Assembly: GCA_963678705.1 (NCBI GenBank)
Contig: OY783223.1
Coordinates: forward strand, 8,898,721 to 8,962,720
DNA from: Panorpa germanica
Lineage: Eukaryota; Arthropoda; Insecta; Mecoptera; Panorpidae
Length of the DNA: 64,000 bases
Direction: 5' to 3'
The notes beneath the pieces are model-generated. The model ran no database searches. It had not been told where the DNA came from and saw only the letters and a program-made list of their open reading frames with translations. The stretch's first letter is position 1; every line of letters begins with the position of its first letter. This document shows positions 1 through 12,799 of the stretch, in pieces. A program made the position numbers and the translations under genes.

Positions 1-2610
1 CTGATTTACCGGTCCAAATACTGGCAATCGCACGATAATGATGTGCCACAGACTAATATGCTATTCTTCCTTTTTTTATTTTAGCGTAAAAGCGTCTCTT
101 TAAGATGAAATAAGGGGTGTGTCGATTTGTGTGATAGGGGAGGATATCTATGTATCAATATATACCTTTAGCTATATGTATCTTTCAGTTTATCTGTATA
201 TACTATTAACGAATGAGTGGGAAAGAGATAATACTATTTATATTGTTGTTTCATTTATATTTGGATAAAGCTAGTTCACAAAAGATATTAGTAAAATAAT
301 GTTTAATTTAATTGCGAAATTTTTGGTCCTTCTAATAGATAACTATTGATATTTCGACGCCATCTTTATCTCGATCTTTATCTAAGAAGTAATAATATTG
401 CAAATTCAGTAGAAGGATTAAAATCAATTTAAATTTGTATTTCTTGTGGCGAAGACGTCTTAAAATAATTTTGTCTTTGTCATAGAAGAATAAAGGCAAC
501 ACCATATGAATACGTTGTAGAAACATTTCGAGTGACGTATTAAAAACTATTTCTTTACAATCTTTATATTCCCTAGATTTAAATCCGATGAACTTCTCCA
601 GTAGTAGTTTATTTTAGGGGCTAAGTTATCAACAAAGAAATTTGAAAGTGTAATAAAATTCGTGCATCTTCATCGGAACACTATATGTCATCATGAAATC
701 TAATGTATACTCAACATTGTCTAAAAATATTAAATAAAAATATTCATAATTGAGGAAGCTACAGCATTTAGAATTGGTAACACTTCGAGTGACGATATAT
801 GCTTAAGCAGATAAATGACCAGATCTTGTTGTAACGATCTCGAATGTGATACTCTTCAAATAAAATACACTTTAAATATATCTAATATAATATAATCTAC
901 TAAAATAATATTTATTGAAATAAACCTTAAAAATATACAATTAATTTATGATTTTATTAAGAATAAACAAAGTTATGTATAACGTTATGTCAATTTACAT
1001 TATGATACAGAGGGCGTGATACAGCATCTCTGTAAGACACGCCCCTTTCATCTGTATTCTCCAATTGAATTTTATATACCTACTTGTTGAGATAGCATAA
1101 AAGTTTACTGTAGTTAAAGTGAGAAAGCTGTTAAACCATCATGATATTTGAACAGGTTATATATCTTTGGTGGCTGTGTATAAAGTGTTAAGTCCGAAAT
1201 CGTACTTTTCAGGAAAATAAGATTGAACAATTTCGGTTTTTGTGAAGTCACTTTTTTTTAAGTTTATTAAACGATCTTCCACTATTAGCGAACACCTTAA
1301 AGTTTTACGGTTGTGTCGTGATACAATATGATTCGAAAGTTTGGCTGAGTATGTTTAGTTAGAGTGGAAGAACTTGTAGCTAAGTGAGCGAAAATTTTAG
1401 TTTAGTTCTGTACCAGTAGAATTGTTACATATACAAAACCCAGATGCATATGTTTATATAAATACTATGTACAGGCACGTTCATCCTTTTTTTTAATTTT
1501 TTATTTTTTATTTTAGAATTTGAGGCGATTCCAACAACAAGGTCATATTCGCTTGATGTTAATTTATTTTAATTAAATTTGGTTTATTATATTTATATCA
1601 TTAAGGAATATCAGAAAGTATGTCTTCTTTGCGTTTGATATTGTGGGCAGGTTACTAGTAGATGATGGACTGTTTTTTGCGTCTGACTGTGGAGCTGTTG
1701 TTTTACTGATTAAATGTTGATGCGTCAATCTTGTATGTCCCGTTCATAGTGTGAAGGTGGCTTTTTCAAATTGTCTATTGCTTTGATGAAAAGTTTCCCA
1801 CTACGTTCATCTTTATACATAAAAATTCAGCCTGCGTATGTTTGTGCTCGCAAAACTAGAAAAGTAGTCGGCTTTATTTGAAATTTTGACAAAACGTATC
1901 ACAACGAAGTTTAACTTATTTATTAATAATATTTAATTAACGAAACTATTGTCAATAATTTTTGTTTTTTCATAAACATGCAAAAATGTATCTCCATTCC
2001 AGATATTTTTATTAGAACATATACCGATTTGTTTTTTAACAAAAATTAAAGACTGGTGTAACCTTATTATCAAATGATCTCTCCAAAATATACCCCCCTC
2101 CAATTAAAAATGGTTAAAACTTAGATACAATTCAATATCACGATTTCCAAAGACTTTTTTTCTTTTGATTGTAAAAATGCATAAGACAGGTTTGGTAAGG
2201 ATTAAGACAGTTCTGCAAGAAAATCATTCCGGCTAAAATGATACGCTGCACAAATTGTTGTATATTGTAAATAAAGCTTAAAGGAAGCTATTAATGAATA
2301 TTACATTTTCGCTTCACTGCTGAAATAAATTTAAAAATTAACATCTTATTTGTTTTTCTTAGTAAAAATATTTTTTGAAGACGTATTTTTTGATACTTTT
2401 GAAGACCGCATGCTCCAAATTCCACGAATAAAAATACTGTGAGGGCCACCAATCTATATAGTAGACAGGAGTGTTTCCTGTTCCGCTGTTTGCGCATGCG
2501 CCAGCCCGTGCAAACATATGCGCAGTAGCTTTATCCAACCGGCAACCGCGACAACTATCTGAAATACACTGTCAAAAAAATTAATTTTGTTAATTATTAA
2601 GTACTCCTAC
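1..2610. other. AT-rich DNA, no gene recognised
   Basis: Only short stop-rich frames without recognisable content. An NRF-1-type palindrome GCGCATGCGC lies at 2492-2501 in a small GC-richer patch (about 2480-2560). Confidence 0.6.
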
Positions 2611-2735
2611 ATGGCATTGTGAACCATGTCTTAATTTCTATAAAAGTGTGCAATATATTGATAAACGTGGTTACTAGGACCTCAAATATCCAATTATTAG
2701 TTAATAAATCGTTATATTTTAGGAAATATTAAAGG
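2611..2735 (-). mobile_element. long MITE family 1 relic (GTGAACCATG subfamily)
   Basis: TTGTGAACCATGTCTTAATT, TATATTGATAAACGTGG and CCTCAAATATCCAATTATT follow the family's right end but with an altered terminus. A second such relic lies at 7661-7755 and weaker ones near 34385-34480, 53183-53235 and 56740-56840. Confidence 0.6.
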
Positions 2736-2968
2736 GATCAAAAACTATAAAATATAAATCTGCTTGTGATGTCATATCAGATGATTTACCATCTCTTTCA
2801 TACAACAGAGATGCATACGAGTGTGCGTGTATCAGCCTTAAACATTAATAAATGTTAAAATAAGTAATACATAGAATAATAAAATTAAAAAAATTGCCAG
2901 TTTATAGTTTGATATAGATTTTAATTAATTTCTTAATCTTTATATTTATAAATTCAGCCTGCGTATCA

Positions 2969-3060
2969 CCTTAAACATTTTGGAGTAACTTTAACATCAT
3001 ATTAAAGATGCGTATGATTTTTTTGTCATGAAACAATTCAATTTGATTTCACTTGTTCAA
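2969..3060 (+). mobile_element. short MITE family 2 relic, left part
   Basis: AACATTTTGGAGTAACTTTA and GATGCGTATGATTTTTTTGT match the left third of the family; the rest is gone or diverged. Confidence 0.65.
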
Positions 3061-3630
3061 CGAAATGTCAATGATATGAACTGCAAATGCCAAAATCACT
3101 TCCCACTGTACCAGTATTGAATGAAGTTGCAAATAAACCATTAAAGTGTAACAGAGACAGATATATCTTGTTTCTTTTTCTTTGTTGTTCTACTAAAATA
3201 AATATTTTCAAATGTAAAAGAAACAACAACTATATAGTATGATGTGTAATAATATTACGTGTGTGTCTTTTATTTACATTCCTATTCATTTCATATCACA
3301 CTGAGCCACAGCGAAGCGTATTATATTATATAATTTAGTACATAATATTATTTTAACAGTGTGTAACAGAAATCCATAGAACTAAACGTGGTTTTTATGT
3401 GAACTTTTAATTTTTGTATCCCTAATTAATTTGTATGCATTAAGATTTTATAATTAACTGATCCGAGTGAACACCGAACATCCGAACGGTGTTCTTTATA
3501 TCAAACTGTCAGCTATCAAAAATATGTTAAGAACAAGAAATTAGCATAAATGCAGTGTTACTAGTGGGAAGGAACTACTTAAGTAAAAATAACTTTGAAC
3601 TATAGAAAAACAAGAATTGAAGTATAATAG

Positions 3631-4152
3631 TGTTTACCCCTTAGAGCACATCTATATGGAGAGTGAATCGGTGTCCAAAATGTGTGCGAGAGAGAAAGGT
3701 ATATGTTCGTATTGGTTCTCTATGCGCATGTGTCGAAAGTGACAGTTGTCTAGATATAATAAATATTAATATTCTATAAATATTAAATATGTAAAGAAAT
3801 TATATTTCCTTAGTTGGTACAAAGCTCGTCTGTCGGTAAAACAGTGACGGTTCAGTGAAAACATATACTCTTGAACGCCATAGATGTCACTGAAGAGATA
3901 ACGCCCAACACAGTTGATATTTGAAGTAGACAAAATTCACGTTTTTAGTTATATTTTTATATAATTTATTTATATTTATACATATCCACATTATTCTACA
4001 TCAATACAATGTCATATTTAACAACTGTCACTTTCGACGCATGCGCATAGAGAACAAATAGGAACATATACCTTTCTCTCTCGCACACATATCGGACACA
4101 CTTTAAGGTCCAGCATTCTCTCTCCATGTATATTCGCTCTAAGGTTTACCCA
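3631..4152. mobile_element. foldback-type MITE with arms of about 120 bp
   Basis: The left arm 3631-3750 and right arm about 4020-4152 are inverted copies: (G)TTTACCCCTTAGAG with CTCTAAGGTTTACC at the tips, a perfect 27-bp core (centre GCGAGAGAGAAAGGTATATG), TTCTCTATGCGCATG, and TCGAAAGTGACAGTTGT. The loop carries GGTACAAAGCTCGT and GTGAAAACATATACTC, which recur at 10399-10450. No coding frame. Confidence 0.85.
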
Positions 4153-4973
4153 CGTCGCAAAGCGACGTCTGTCTTTTGTTTTAATTCCTTTTTTAAATTG
4201 AAATATTTAACTGTTCAATATTAATTTATTAACGTGATTTTCTTGTTGCAGGATTCAAACATGGTCGGCTGATGACACCAAAGGGTAAGTGCAAAAATAA
4301 CACTACTTCTTCACTAGATGATTTATTTAATTTCAGTGTCTTTTAACACCATAATATAATAACTTTCTTAAACTCATTGGGTTTAAGCTCGTTGGTTTAA
4401 CTTTACATCAGCGCCAATCCGTGCTTCATCAACAACAACATTAAATAAAGTCTCTCATATTACCAACATCTTGTTTCTATATTTTATTTATTTTATATTT
4501 TTAAGATGTTTTTATTTTATTTGATTTTTATATTTAAAAAAAGAGGCAAGTGTATTTGTGTGTTACATGTGTGAGTGAGAATTGTACGGAACATTAATTT
4601 TGTAAACGGAAATGACGCGACACAGGCGCCAGAGCGGTATATCTTTAAACTAGTAAATCTGTGTAAATATTAAATTCATCCAATAATTTAAATCGTTCTC
4701 TTTCTTTTGAAACTCTTAAGTTTAACATGTGGGCTTTTGATCAATTGCGGTTTTGTGGGTTTAAATTTATGTTTTACAAGGTCAGAGGTCGTGTAAAGGA
4801 TCATCTAAATGTGAGATATATTGATTTAGAGAAATTTATAACCTTACTGTGTTGTGGAGCGCTTCCACTGAACACTAAAGACAGGTAATGTCTTAATTAA
4901 GCTGCTCTCACACAGATTGTAACGCATCATAGTACCAACCTTCACTAACTTTCAAACGATATGTGTCTATAAA

Positions 4974-5591
4974 GGCCTTATTCTGTAACATTTAAAAAAA
5001 TCGACCTTATTTTTTCAGCTGTGGAAATATTTAATTTTTTCAGCGCTCGAATAAAGTCGCTGTATTTAAAATATCTAAAGTGGTATTCTGTATGCAAAAT
5101 TTTCCATCGCCCTTATAATATACAGCGGTGAAAAAGTATTGTGACGTATTTTAAGACGTCATCAATTTTTAAAATATTTGACCAATCACGGCATTCAGAA
5201 TATTAAAATATTTAAAAATTCAAACACTTGACAAGTGCGAATACATGTCAATTGTTCAAGTCAATTGACAAGCAACATAACCTAACTTTCTGATATATTT
5301 ATATTTGTACATTCATATGACTGTACATATACTGTGTATTAAAAAATTTGTACTGAAATTCGAATTATAATTCGAATTTTTTGACAATTCTAAAAAATAC
5401 AGCGATGGAAAATTTTAAAGTCACCGCTAAAGGCGACTTTATAATTTGGTCGATTTTTTTCCAGCGACAAAAATAAAATCGATGGAAATTTCTTACAGAA
5501 TACCAAATAAAAAATCATCGCTTTTGTGACGATGATCATTTTGCAGCGATGAAATTTTTTCACCGGTGGAAATGCTTTACAGAATAAGGCC
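4974..5591. mobile_element. long-TIR MITE (618 bp)
   Basis: Ends GGCCTTATTCTGTAACATTT and the inverse AATGCTTTACAGAATAAGGCC. Further inverted pairs lie inside, such as AAAATTTTCCATCGC (about 5097) with GCGATGGAAAATTTT (about 5403), so the inverted repeats are long and eroded. A 24-bp perfect palindrome lies at 5356-5379. The minus-strand frame 5390-5602 lies in the right arm and is not a gene. Flanks CTATAAA and CTATATT may be a worn duplication. Confidence 0.7.
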
Positions 5592-6555
5592 CTATATTTC
5601 ATGATATTTCGAACACTAGTTTACGAATTACAGTGGTTTTAGTGAAGCAACTTTTGTCATTTTCAAAACAATGAAACAATCTGATTTTCGTATTTTCAGC
5701 ATGCTTAGACATACAGTACAAATTTCTGCACTTCTCTCTACTCTCTCTGATAGAAGCCGCAGAGCTCATAATAGAATGGTTTAACCTTTCTTAAAATATC
5801 CAATCAATAAAGATGATTTATTATAGAAAATGTGAATATTAATGTAACCGATCTTAAATGGATTCAATTTCAAAAGAAATGTGAGAGCGCCATCCTCCTA
5901 AACCGGTTGCCATCTGTGTAAAACTTTCTGGTTATGCAACATAATGCAGGAAATGGGAGGACGAGATTCATTCGAAAAGACCATCATTTAAAAATACTTA
6001 ATTAAATTTAATGCTTTTTAAATATAAGGACACTATTTTTCTTTGGATTAACTTTACTTATCATTTGTTCATACTTTCGAATTAGCTTGCGGAAAGCTAG
6101 CATGTGTAGTGTAGCAGTTGGAATAAGTCTGGGAGCATTCGTTTATTGAGTCTGATACATATTTGAGACTTCCGCAAACTTGTAGCAAGCGAATTAGGAT
6201 GAATTTGTTGTCGTTTCCGGAATTTTTCGCTTATGGTATGTGGAGATTATTTCTTGCAGTTGAATTTCTAACGAACGACGGAGCGTTGGCTATTGTTCTG
6301 AATGATTTGGATTGAAATCTTTCTAATAGGCTGGTGGTGGTTTCCCATAGTCCAACGTCACAAGACGGCTACCAGATAATAAATATAAAATTATATTTTT
6401 TATAAGCTATTATAGACAATATATTCTCATGGGTTTAGCAGTGCAGTCAAGCCTCTATGCCAGTTCAGTTCATGCTTTTGTGATTTACCATAATAAACCA
6501 ACTTTTAATCATTTTTTATAAATCAATAGCACTGAAGAAATCCAAAACCCGTGGT

Positions 6556-6825
6556 CACGTGTATATACTTTTCAATTAGTTCAATTATTTAAAAAAACAT
6601 GAACGATTATACCCTATATATACTTTAATATCCGTAACGACAACGTGTAAGTCCTTATGAGGACACGTGTAGTAGGTAGAGCCACGTGCAAGCAGCAATA
6701 CAACACAGTCGACGTTGTTTTGTGACGTCACAAATCCGATTCGGGCGTGTGCGCTTAGGGTGGGGGTTGTGTGGATCCGAACAATACCCAGCGGGTAGCA
6801 AGAGCCCTATTAGGAGAGTATAAAA
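6556..6825 (+). promoter_or_regulatory. cluster of E-boxes, a CRE-like palindrome and a TATA-like box
   Basis: CACGTG occurs at 6556-6561, 6664-6669 and 6683-6688; TGTGACGTCACA at 6721-6732 is a perfect CRE-type palindrome; TATAAAA is at 6819-6825. The segment is more GC-rich than its surroundings. No gene is recognised downstream, so function is inference from motif clustering only. Confidence 0.25.
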
Positions 6826-6956
6826 CTGTGATATGATGCGTGGGGGCGGTGGTGGGTAGGGGTAGTGATATCCTTAACAAGAAAAACCAACGGCGAATGA
6901 CCCATGATGCAAGGCTCACCATAAGGGGTAGTAAGAGAGCTTTAAAAGCTTTAAAT

Positions 6957-7188
6957 TTTAGTGGATTTTATTGTGTCGTATTTTGAGGTATTTGTATGTA
7001 TGTATTTATATACTTTTGAAAAGTAATCAAAAGCATGCATCGTAATTGCCTGTGACCTAGAAACACAGTCGCTCAAAACAAATTTCAAATCAGTTCGTTC
7101 TCTCACTAACAACACACTTGCATTCTCAATCGGTTCGGGCAGATTCGGGGCTCGCGTTTGCAATCGGTCGACCCATGTGCGGACGTCC
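6957..7188 (-). mobile_element. PIF/Harbinger-like MITE relic
   Basis: The reverse complement of the left third of the 62614 element: GGACGTCCGCACATGGGTCG at 7188 inward, then GCAAACGCGAGCCCCGAATC and TTGTTAGTGAGAGAACG, ending near the TTGTGTCGTATT block at about 6970. A TTA follows at 7189-7191. The minus frame 6951-7163 is inside it and is not a gene. Confidence 0.75.
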
Positions 7189-7660
7189 TTACAGTTATAT
7201 TTTTACTAGTTTTGAGATTCGCTGTATTTCTCCTGAGAATTCGTCCCATTTTTAACAAATATTGTTGAAGCTATAACATATGTTATATGGGTATAGTATA
7301 TTTATACATCTGTATACGTAATGGATTACTACGTTTAAGTGTTTGTATTAAAATTATGATATTTACCCAATGCCGGTCATACGAGGTAGAGTGAAGTCAG
7401 CCGATTACATCTCTGTGTCAACAACAAACGTTTTGCACGCAGAAGAGTACAGCGCTAGATGGGACAACTACGTCGACGATTTGAAATATGTACAAATAAG
7501 CAAAGCAAATAGAGTTTAAAAAGTTAAACAAACATATTTGTTATAGCTGAAATCAGCTTAGCAGGCGCTTTATGTCGAATACTGAGGGGTGAAGAACGTG
7601 TGCTTGATTTTAGATCTGCCTGAATAAAAGGAAATCTTATTTCTTTTAAGCCACAAATTG

Positions 7661-7755
7661 GTTTGTGAACCATGACTTAATTTCTATAAAACGATACTAT
7701 ATATTGATAGAGATGTCTACCAGAACTTCAAACGACCAATTTTTAAGCATTTACC
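7661..7755 (-). mobile_element. long MITE family 1 relic (GTGAACCATG subfamily)
   Basis: TTTGTGAACCATGACTTAAT and ATATATTGATAGAG match the 2611 relic. It is followed by CGTAAAGCGACGTCGG, also seen after the foldback element at about 4153 (CGCAAAGCGACGTC). Confidence 0.55.
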
Positions 7756-9734
7756 CCTCGTAAAGCGACGTCGGTTTCTAATACAATAAAAAATATTTTC
7801 GCCACGAAAAAAAGTTTTCTGCATCGTAGATGGCAGCACTTACTCCACTAAATCATCATGACAGTTAAGGCATGTATCGATATGTAAAAATTCCAAAAAA
7901 AACGGCGAAAAAATATTCGAAGACGCCAAAAGTTTTAGAATTTTTCTCTCTACGAAATAGGAATTTTTCAGAAACATTGACGGAGCCGTTTTCGAGCTAC
8001 CATACGAATCGCGTAAACATATAAGAATATAAACATACACCTGGGACATTATAATATAGGATGAACAATTATTTCAATCAGAACTTAAAAAAGGACCCCT
8101 AAAAATGAGTTCACAAGCCCATTATTTATAAACAATTGTTCTAGCGGAATATTATTGCATTGTCATTCGTAGACTTAGTAGTACTTTAAGGGAGCTATTG
8201 AACATCGCTGAAAATCCTTCATCTCAGGCCCCATTTTAACCTTTAGCGACAGATTTATTAATCAAAATGTGTAAAATCAACGGCTAGCACACGTTGTCAA
8301 TTGATTTGTAGATTTACCTATCAATTATCGACCTAACTGTACCAGTTTACAAATGATTCTGATCTCAATGTTCATGGGAAGGACTTAGTACACTGACTTA
8401 ACAAGGGGGTGGTGTGACGCCACGTGCGCTGCTCATTAAATTGACAGATGATATGCCTGGATCAGGGGAAATAAGAGAATCGGAAAATTCGAGGGTTCAG
8501 GGAACTATTACTCCAACAAGGAAATTTGAAACGTTTATGCGGCGATTTCGAGTAGGGAATCGCGAAAGGGAAAACTTACGTCGTACCCCGCTGTAGTACT
8601 CGCGTAATTTCTTAAACTGGTATCTTAGTCAGTAGATGTGTTTGTTCCTTTACTTGACTTTTCTTGAAGACACAATTTTGAATTAAATTCTCAAATTGAG
8701 AAAACTTAATTATACATCAAAACCAGAATAATACTGCAAACAGAAACATTTTACAAAACGATGAAAACACACGACATCTATGACAATACACACACGATAG
8801 CCTACAGAATGACACAAAGTTGACAGATAGACACATATTTTACTTGTTATCCATTCTTTCCTACACAAACACACAAGGCAAAAGTTTAACACACAAAATT
8901 GTGTTAAAGAAATGGACTAACAAAATTTTAAATTATAGTTAAGCTTATGGGTCCATATAGATGCTTAAAGTGGTATTTCAACAAGAGCGGTCATTTTATG
9001 GATGTTTCAGCAAGAACTGTCATTTTAAATCAACAGAAAAAGGCAATATTTCCATGAAAATTGGTGATAATTATATTTGAATCCGAGTCTGAAGTTAGTA
9101 ATGGAACAGTGGGTTACAGTCTCTAAAAGAAGAACCTATATTCGGAAGACATTTCAATGTATCAAAATTGTAACTATTGTAGAAGTCATGAGTTGTACGG
9201 GGGCCTGACAAGATTTTCCACTAAATGACTTAATTACAACTCTTACAAATGAACAACCAATAGAATCCACCGCATTTAAAACGCATTAAGTTTCCTGAAC
9301 TCTAGTAATGATAAATCATAATCACTTAAACAAGTCGGGACAGGTCGGAACATGACAATTTGAACTTGGTACGTCTGTCAGTCAACGCCTACAATTTCTC
9401 CTTCTCATAGTTTATCCTCACAGTGTCACACGGTGGGCGGTAATGACCCCCCGCCTTTCTTGCAATAAAAAACGCGTTACTTTCCACACAATTTCCGATG
9501 GCTACACAATTTATGCACACACATTGCACATTGCACATGCATGTTGCAACGGCTCAAATTTATGATGCTATTTTACTGTACTAATTTATACCATCGCTAG
9601 ATGGAGTACAAGATTGTATTGACATAGAACATAGCATCATCTAATCACCATAATACAAACTTGTATGGGTAGATTCTATCTTATGAAGGGCAGTTTCCTC
9701 TAAATTAAGTAGCTATCTTACTTTTATTTTTTAA
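7756..9734. other. No gene recognised
   Basis: A GC-richer stretch at 8400-8600 carries a 60-codon plus frame (8414-8596) that I do not recognise. GTTCACAAGCCCATTA near 8110 is a lone end resembling MITE family 1. Otherwise nothing is seen. Confidence 0.55.
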
Positions 9735-10465
9735 TTGAAAAAAATTATAGTTTATTTGTAAAGAAATTATATTTCTTCAATGGGCTTGTGTCCTCATTTT
9801 TTAATGGTCGCTCTTTCAATTGTTGATTGAAATTGATGTTAATAAATGTGTATTGGCGTGTCTATTTTATTAAATATCTAAATATTGACGGAGATATAGC
9901 AATTAAAAGTTTGAATTGTAGTTTTAGCGCTAGAAATGGTCGGCCATATTTGTATGACGTGAAATGCATTTTAACATCAGTTATTTGTTGAGTAGGTCAG
10001 TGCTGTGGTAATGTTTTGTAGCTGTTAGTAGTCAAATAATCAAGTCAAATCAAAGAATAATAAGTTTTCATTTTATTTAACCCTGCTAAGGCAGACATAA
10101 TATTGAAATTTGATTGTTCCTTGTAATAGCTGTAAATAATATTTGATATTTTGATATATAAATACATATAGCAGAGATTTATGAGCTGCAAGGTTGTGAT
10201 GTCACATGCATTTGGAATTTGCACAACGTTGAATCCCTTTAATAATTAAAGAGACAAAATGACTTTTTTAATTGTTAATATCTCTTAACATATAAGGAGT
10301 TATTAAAAAATAATTGAACATTTGAGGTTCCAGTAACCAACTTTATCAATATATAGTACACTTTTATAGAAATTAAGACGTAGGACACAAGGCCATTGGT
10401 ACAAAGCTCGTTAAAACGATGACCGGTCAGTGAAAACATATACTCATGAACGCCCGTCGTTCACA
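9735..10465 (+). repeat. fragment of the foldback element's loop, split by the MITE at 9780
   Basis: TTGTAAAGAAATTATATTTC before the MITE and TTGGTACAAAGCTCGT ... GTGAAAACATATACTCATGAACGCC after it match 3790-3885 of the foldback element. Its arms are not recognised here. Confidence 0.7.
9780..10396 (+). mobile_element. long MITE family 1 copy (about 617 bp), nested in a foldback-element fragment
   Basis: The left end is ATGGGCTTGTGTCCTCA and the right end TAGGACACAAGGCCAT. Family markers inside are GGAGATATAGCAATTAAAAG, ACCCTGCTAAGGCAGACATA, AACATATAAGGAGTTATT and TTATCAATATATAGTACAC. The flanks (9750-9779 and 10397-10460) are two halves of a sequence that is continuous at 3790-3885 inside the 3631-4152 element, so the MITE landed in a copy of that repeat. 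Non-coding. Confidence 0.85.
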
Positions 10466-10469
10466 TAGA

Positions 10470-12799
10470 GCCTGGGACTGATATTGGGACTGATAATGGG
10501 ACTTTGAATGATCCTTAACAGAGGAAGTAGAGACATCGTAAATACGTTTTCTAGCCATTTACTTCTTATAAATAAATATCTTCATACCTAATGAATATGC
10601 ATTAAAATAGATACAATATATTAATTAGTACGTATTATGTACATTCTTGTCATAACAGAATTTATAATTTGGTTCATACCATTAATTATGACAGTTATAA
10701 TGATTTATATAAATAGGGCGTCCAACGGGAAAGTTATATACATGGTATGTACCTAATGATTAAATAATGTGAGACTATTTCAATATTTCGTTTATTCTAA
10801 TTTTTTGTCTTGACTATTTTTTATTCTAATATATTACACTAAAAAACATATTATTGTGTTTACAATTGAGGCACATACACATATGAGGTGATAAGACTCA
10901 GCATCAGAAATAGATCGACGTTAATTAAACAAAAAAATAAATAAATAAAATTCCTACTTATTCTTCAGTTGAACAAATCACCTGTACGGTATATATATCT
11001 TTAAAGCTAATTATATAATTATTATTAACAAACAATAATAATCAACATTTTTACTTATAATTACAATAAATTAATCAATTACTTTTATATTCTTTAATTA
11101 AAATACCAGCATTTAAGTCCATCAAGTTGTCGTTGTTTATAAAATTTAATCGCATTTTAACCACCACATTTGGCCGACAGTTTTTTGTTAACTAGTTGAG
11201 TTGCATCGTTTATGTATACAGAGGCGAACTCGAACAGGAGGATTATATGTTATAGCTATGAAAAAACAAGGAATAACAAATATTTATTAATTACGCTACT
11301 GATAAGGTCAAATCGGTACAAAAAAAACATATTTTCGATAATGTTTTTTGACGACACAGTTAATATACAATTATTTCTATAATAACTACATGATAAAATA
11401 ACATTTAAAGAATACTTTGTGAAATTTTCATAAATAAATATCAAGAAATGAGGCATTGACAGCGAATCTCCGCAGACGCCACAAAAAAATGTCTCATTGC
11501 GGTGCCACTCATAACTCATCACTGGATTATTTGAAATCAAAAACCAAAATAATTTCATTAGTTGATAAGTTTCTGCAGGTAACGCTGTCGAGTTTCGAAG
11601 TCAAAATACTGATCCTTCATGAAATAAATCAGAATCTCTATATTAAAATACGTTAAAATTAAAATAAAAAACCCGACAGTGTTACCTCGGCATTTATGTA
11701 AAGAAAGGGTGTGCAAAAGTTTCAAAGAAAGATGAAACCAGACCAGAGAAGTGAAGACTTAAAACTCAATATCTCCGACAGTTTTACTCCAAAATTGAAA
11801 CCTTATTTGCAACTGCTGAAATTTCTGGTGTTGTTTTTATTTTAAAATTTTGGTGCACTATTTATATTAAACATGATTTTATTTTAAATAAATCTCAATA
11901 AATACCTACAGCACATGTTAAATATATACATTTATTCTGTTATCCAAAGCAAAAAATACTACACAGACGTAACAAACCTTGCTTCTTGTCCGACCCTGTA
12001 ATTGACATAGATTTCTGATGTTGGTACACATGTCACTGCTTTTACGAACCATGCGATACCATAAAAAGAATAATAAATTTACTTAGTTGCTTAATTGAAG
12101 AAACCAGATGAAACCAACAAATCCTTATGACTTGAAGTTGGCGATGAACTACGAGTATCATTTCAATCGAAGGCAGTTGTTAGTAACGTCATCTCCTTAT
12201 CTACAGATGCAGGTATCTTGAATTAATTGTAACCAAGTGCTAAGAATAACTGTAGCTTATTGAACAAAAACGGCATCAACCGTTTAAGGCCTGCCTTTAC
12301 TCTTTACCATATGGTTTTACATCCATCTTAGAAGGTTTGTTTATTAGCATATATTTCAATAAAATTTCAAAAAATCCGACCATAAAAACCGTCCTAACGT
12401 AATTTTTGTCCTAATTTCTCTTGCCGAAATTGGCTGCATCCAGCGTCTCTAGTAGCAAAATTATCAAAAGTCTTTCAGGTGTAGGATTTGCATGAAACGC
12501 AACCGAATATATTGAGATTCCATTTTTCATGAGGGTAGTTTACGGACAGTTACGCTGGATTAGAAGTGATCGCTCCCTTATTTAGTGTTAAGCTCTCCCC
12601 ATGTTGGGTTTTCAGTCAGATCAGGTGCTGTTAGGAAAAGGATTAAAATTAATTCTCTGTAAACTATTATTTGTACTTTAGATAAAAATGTTATGACGGG
12701 TATATTTTACGGTTGGTACTAGCTGTTACACTAGAGGGTGCTTACAAGTAGAGAGTACCAGGAATTGCCATTCACTGCTGAAAACAAATTAAAAAGAAT
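10470..12799. other. No gene recognised apart from repeat family 10
   Basis: 10470-11320 is very AT-rich. 11830-12800 has no recognised repeat; the last part, from about 12740, may belong to the 5' side of LINE copy A. Confidence 0.5.
11325..11830 (+). repeat. repeat family 10, copy 1
   Basis: It shares TTCGATAATGTTTTTTGACG, CATAAATAAATATCAAGAAA, GGCATTGACAGCGAATCTC, CGGTGCCACTCATAACTCAT and TCTCCGACAGTTTTACTCC with 15605-16240. An inverted pair GGTAACGCTGTCGAG / CCCGACAGTGTTACC brackets 11579-11684. Frames on both strands are not supported as genes. Confidence 0.7.

Noticed and set aside
11256-11558. Minus-strand frames at 11256-11558 and 15586-15807 that encode similar peptides (SYEWHRN.TFFC.VCGDSL)
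   Set aside because: Both lie in copies of repeat family 10. The differences between copies are mostly amino-acid changing and almost none silent, so there is no sign of selection on the protein.
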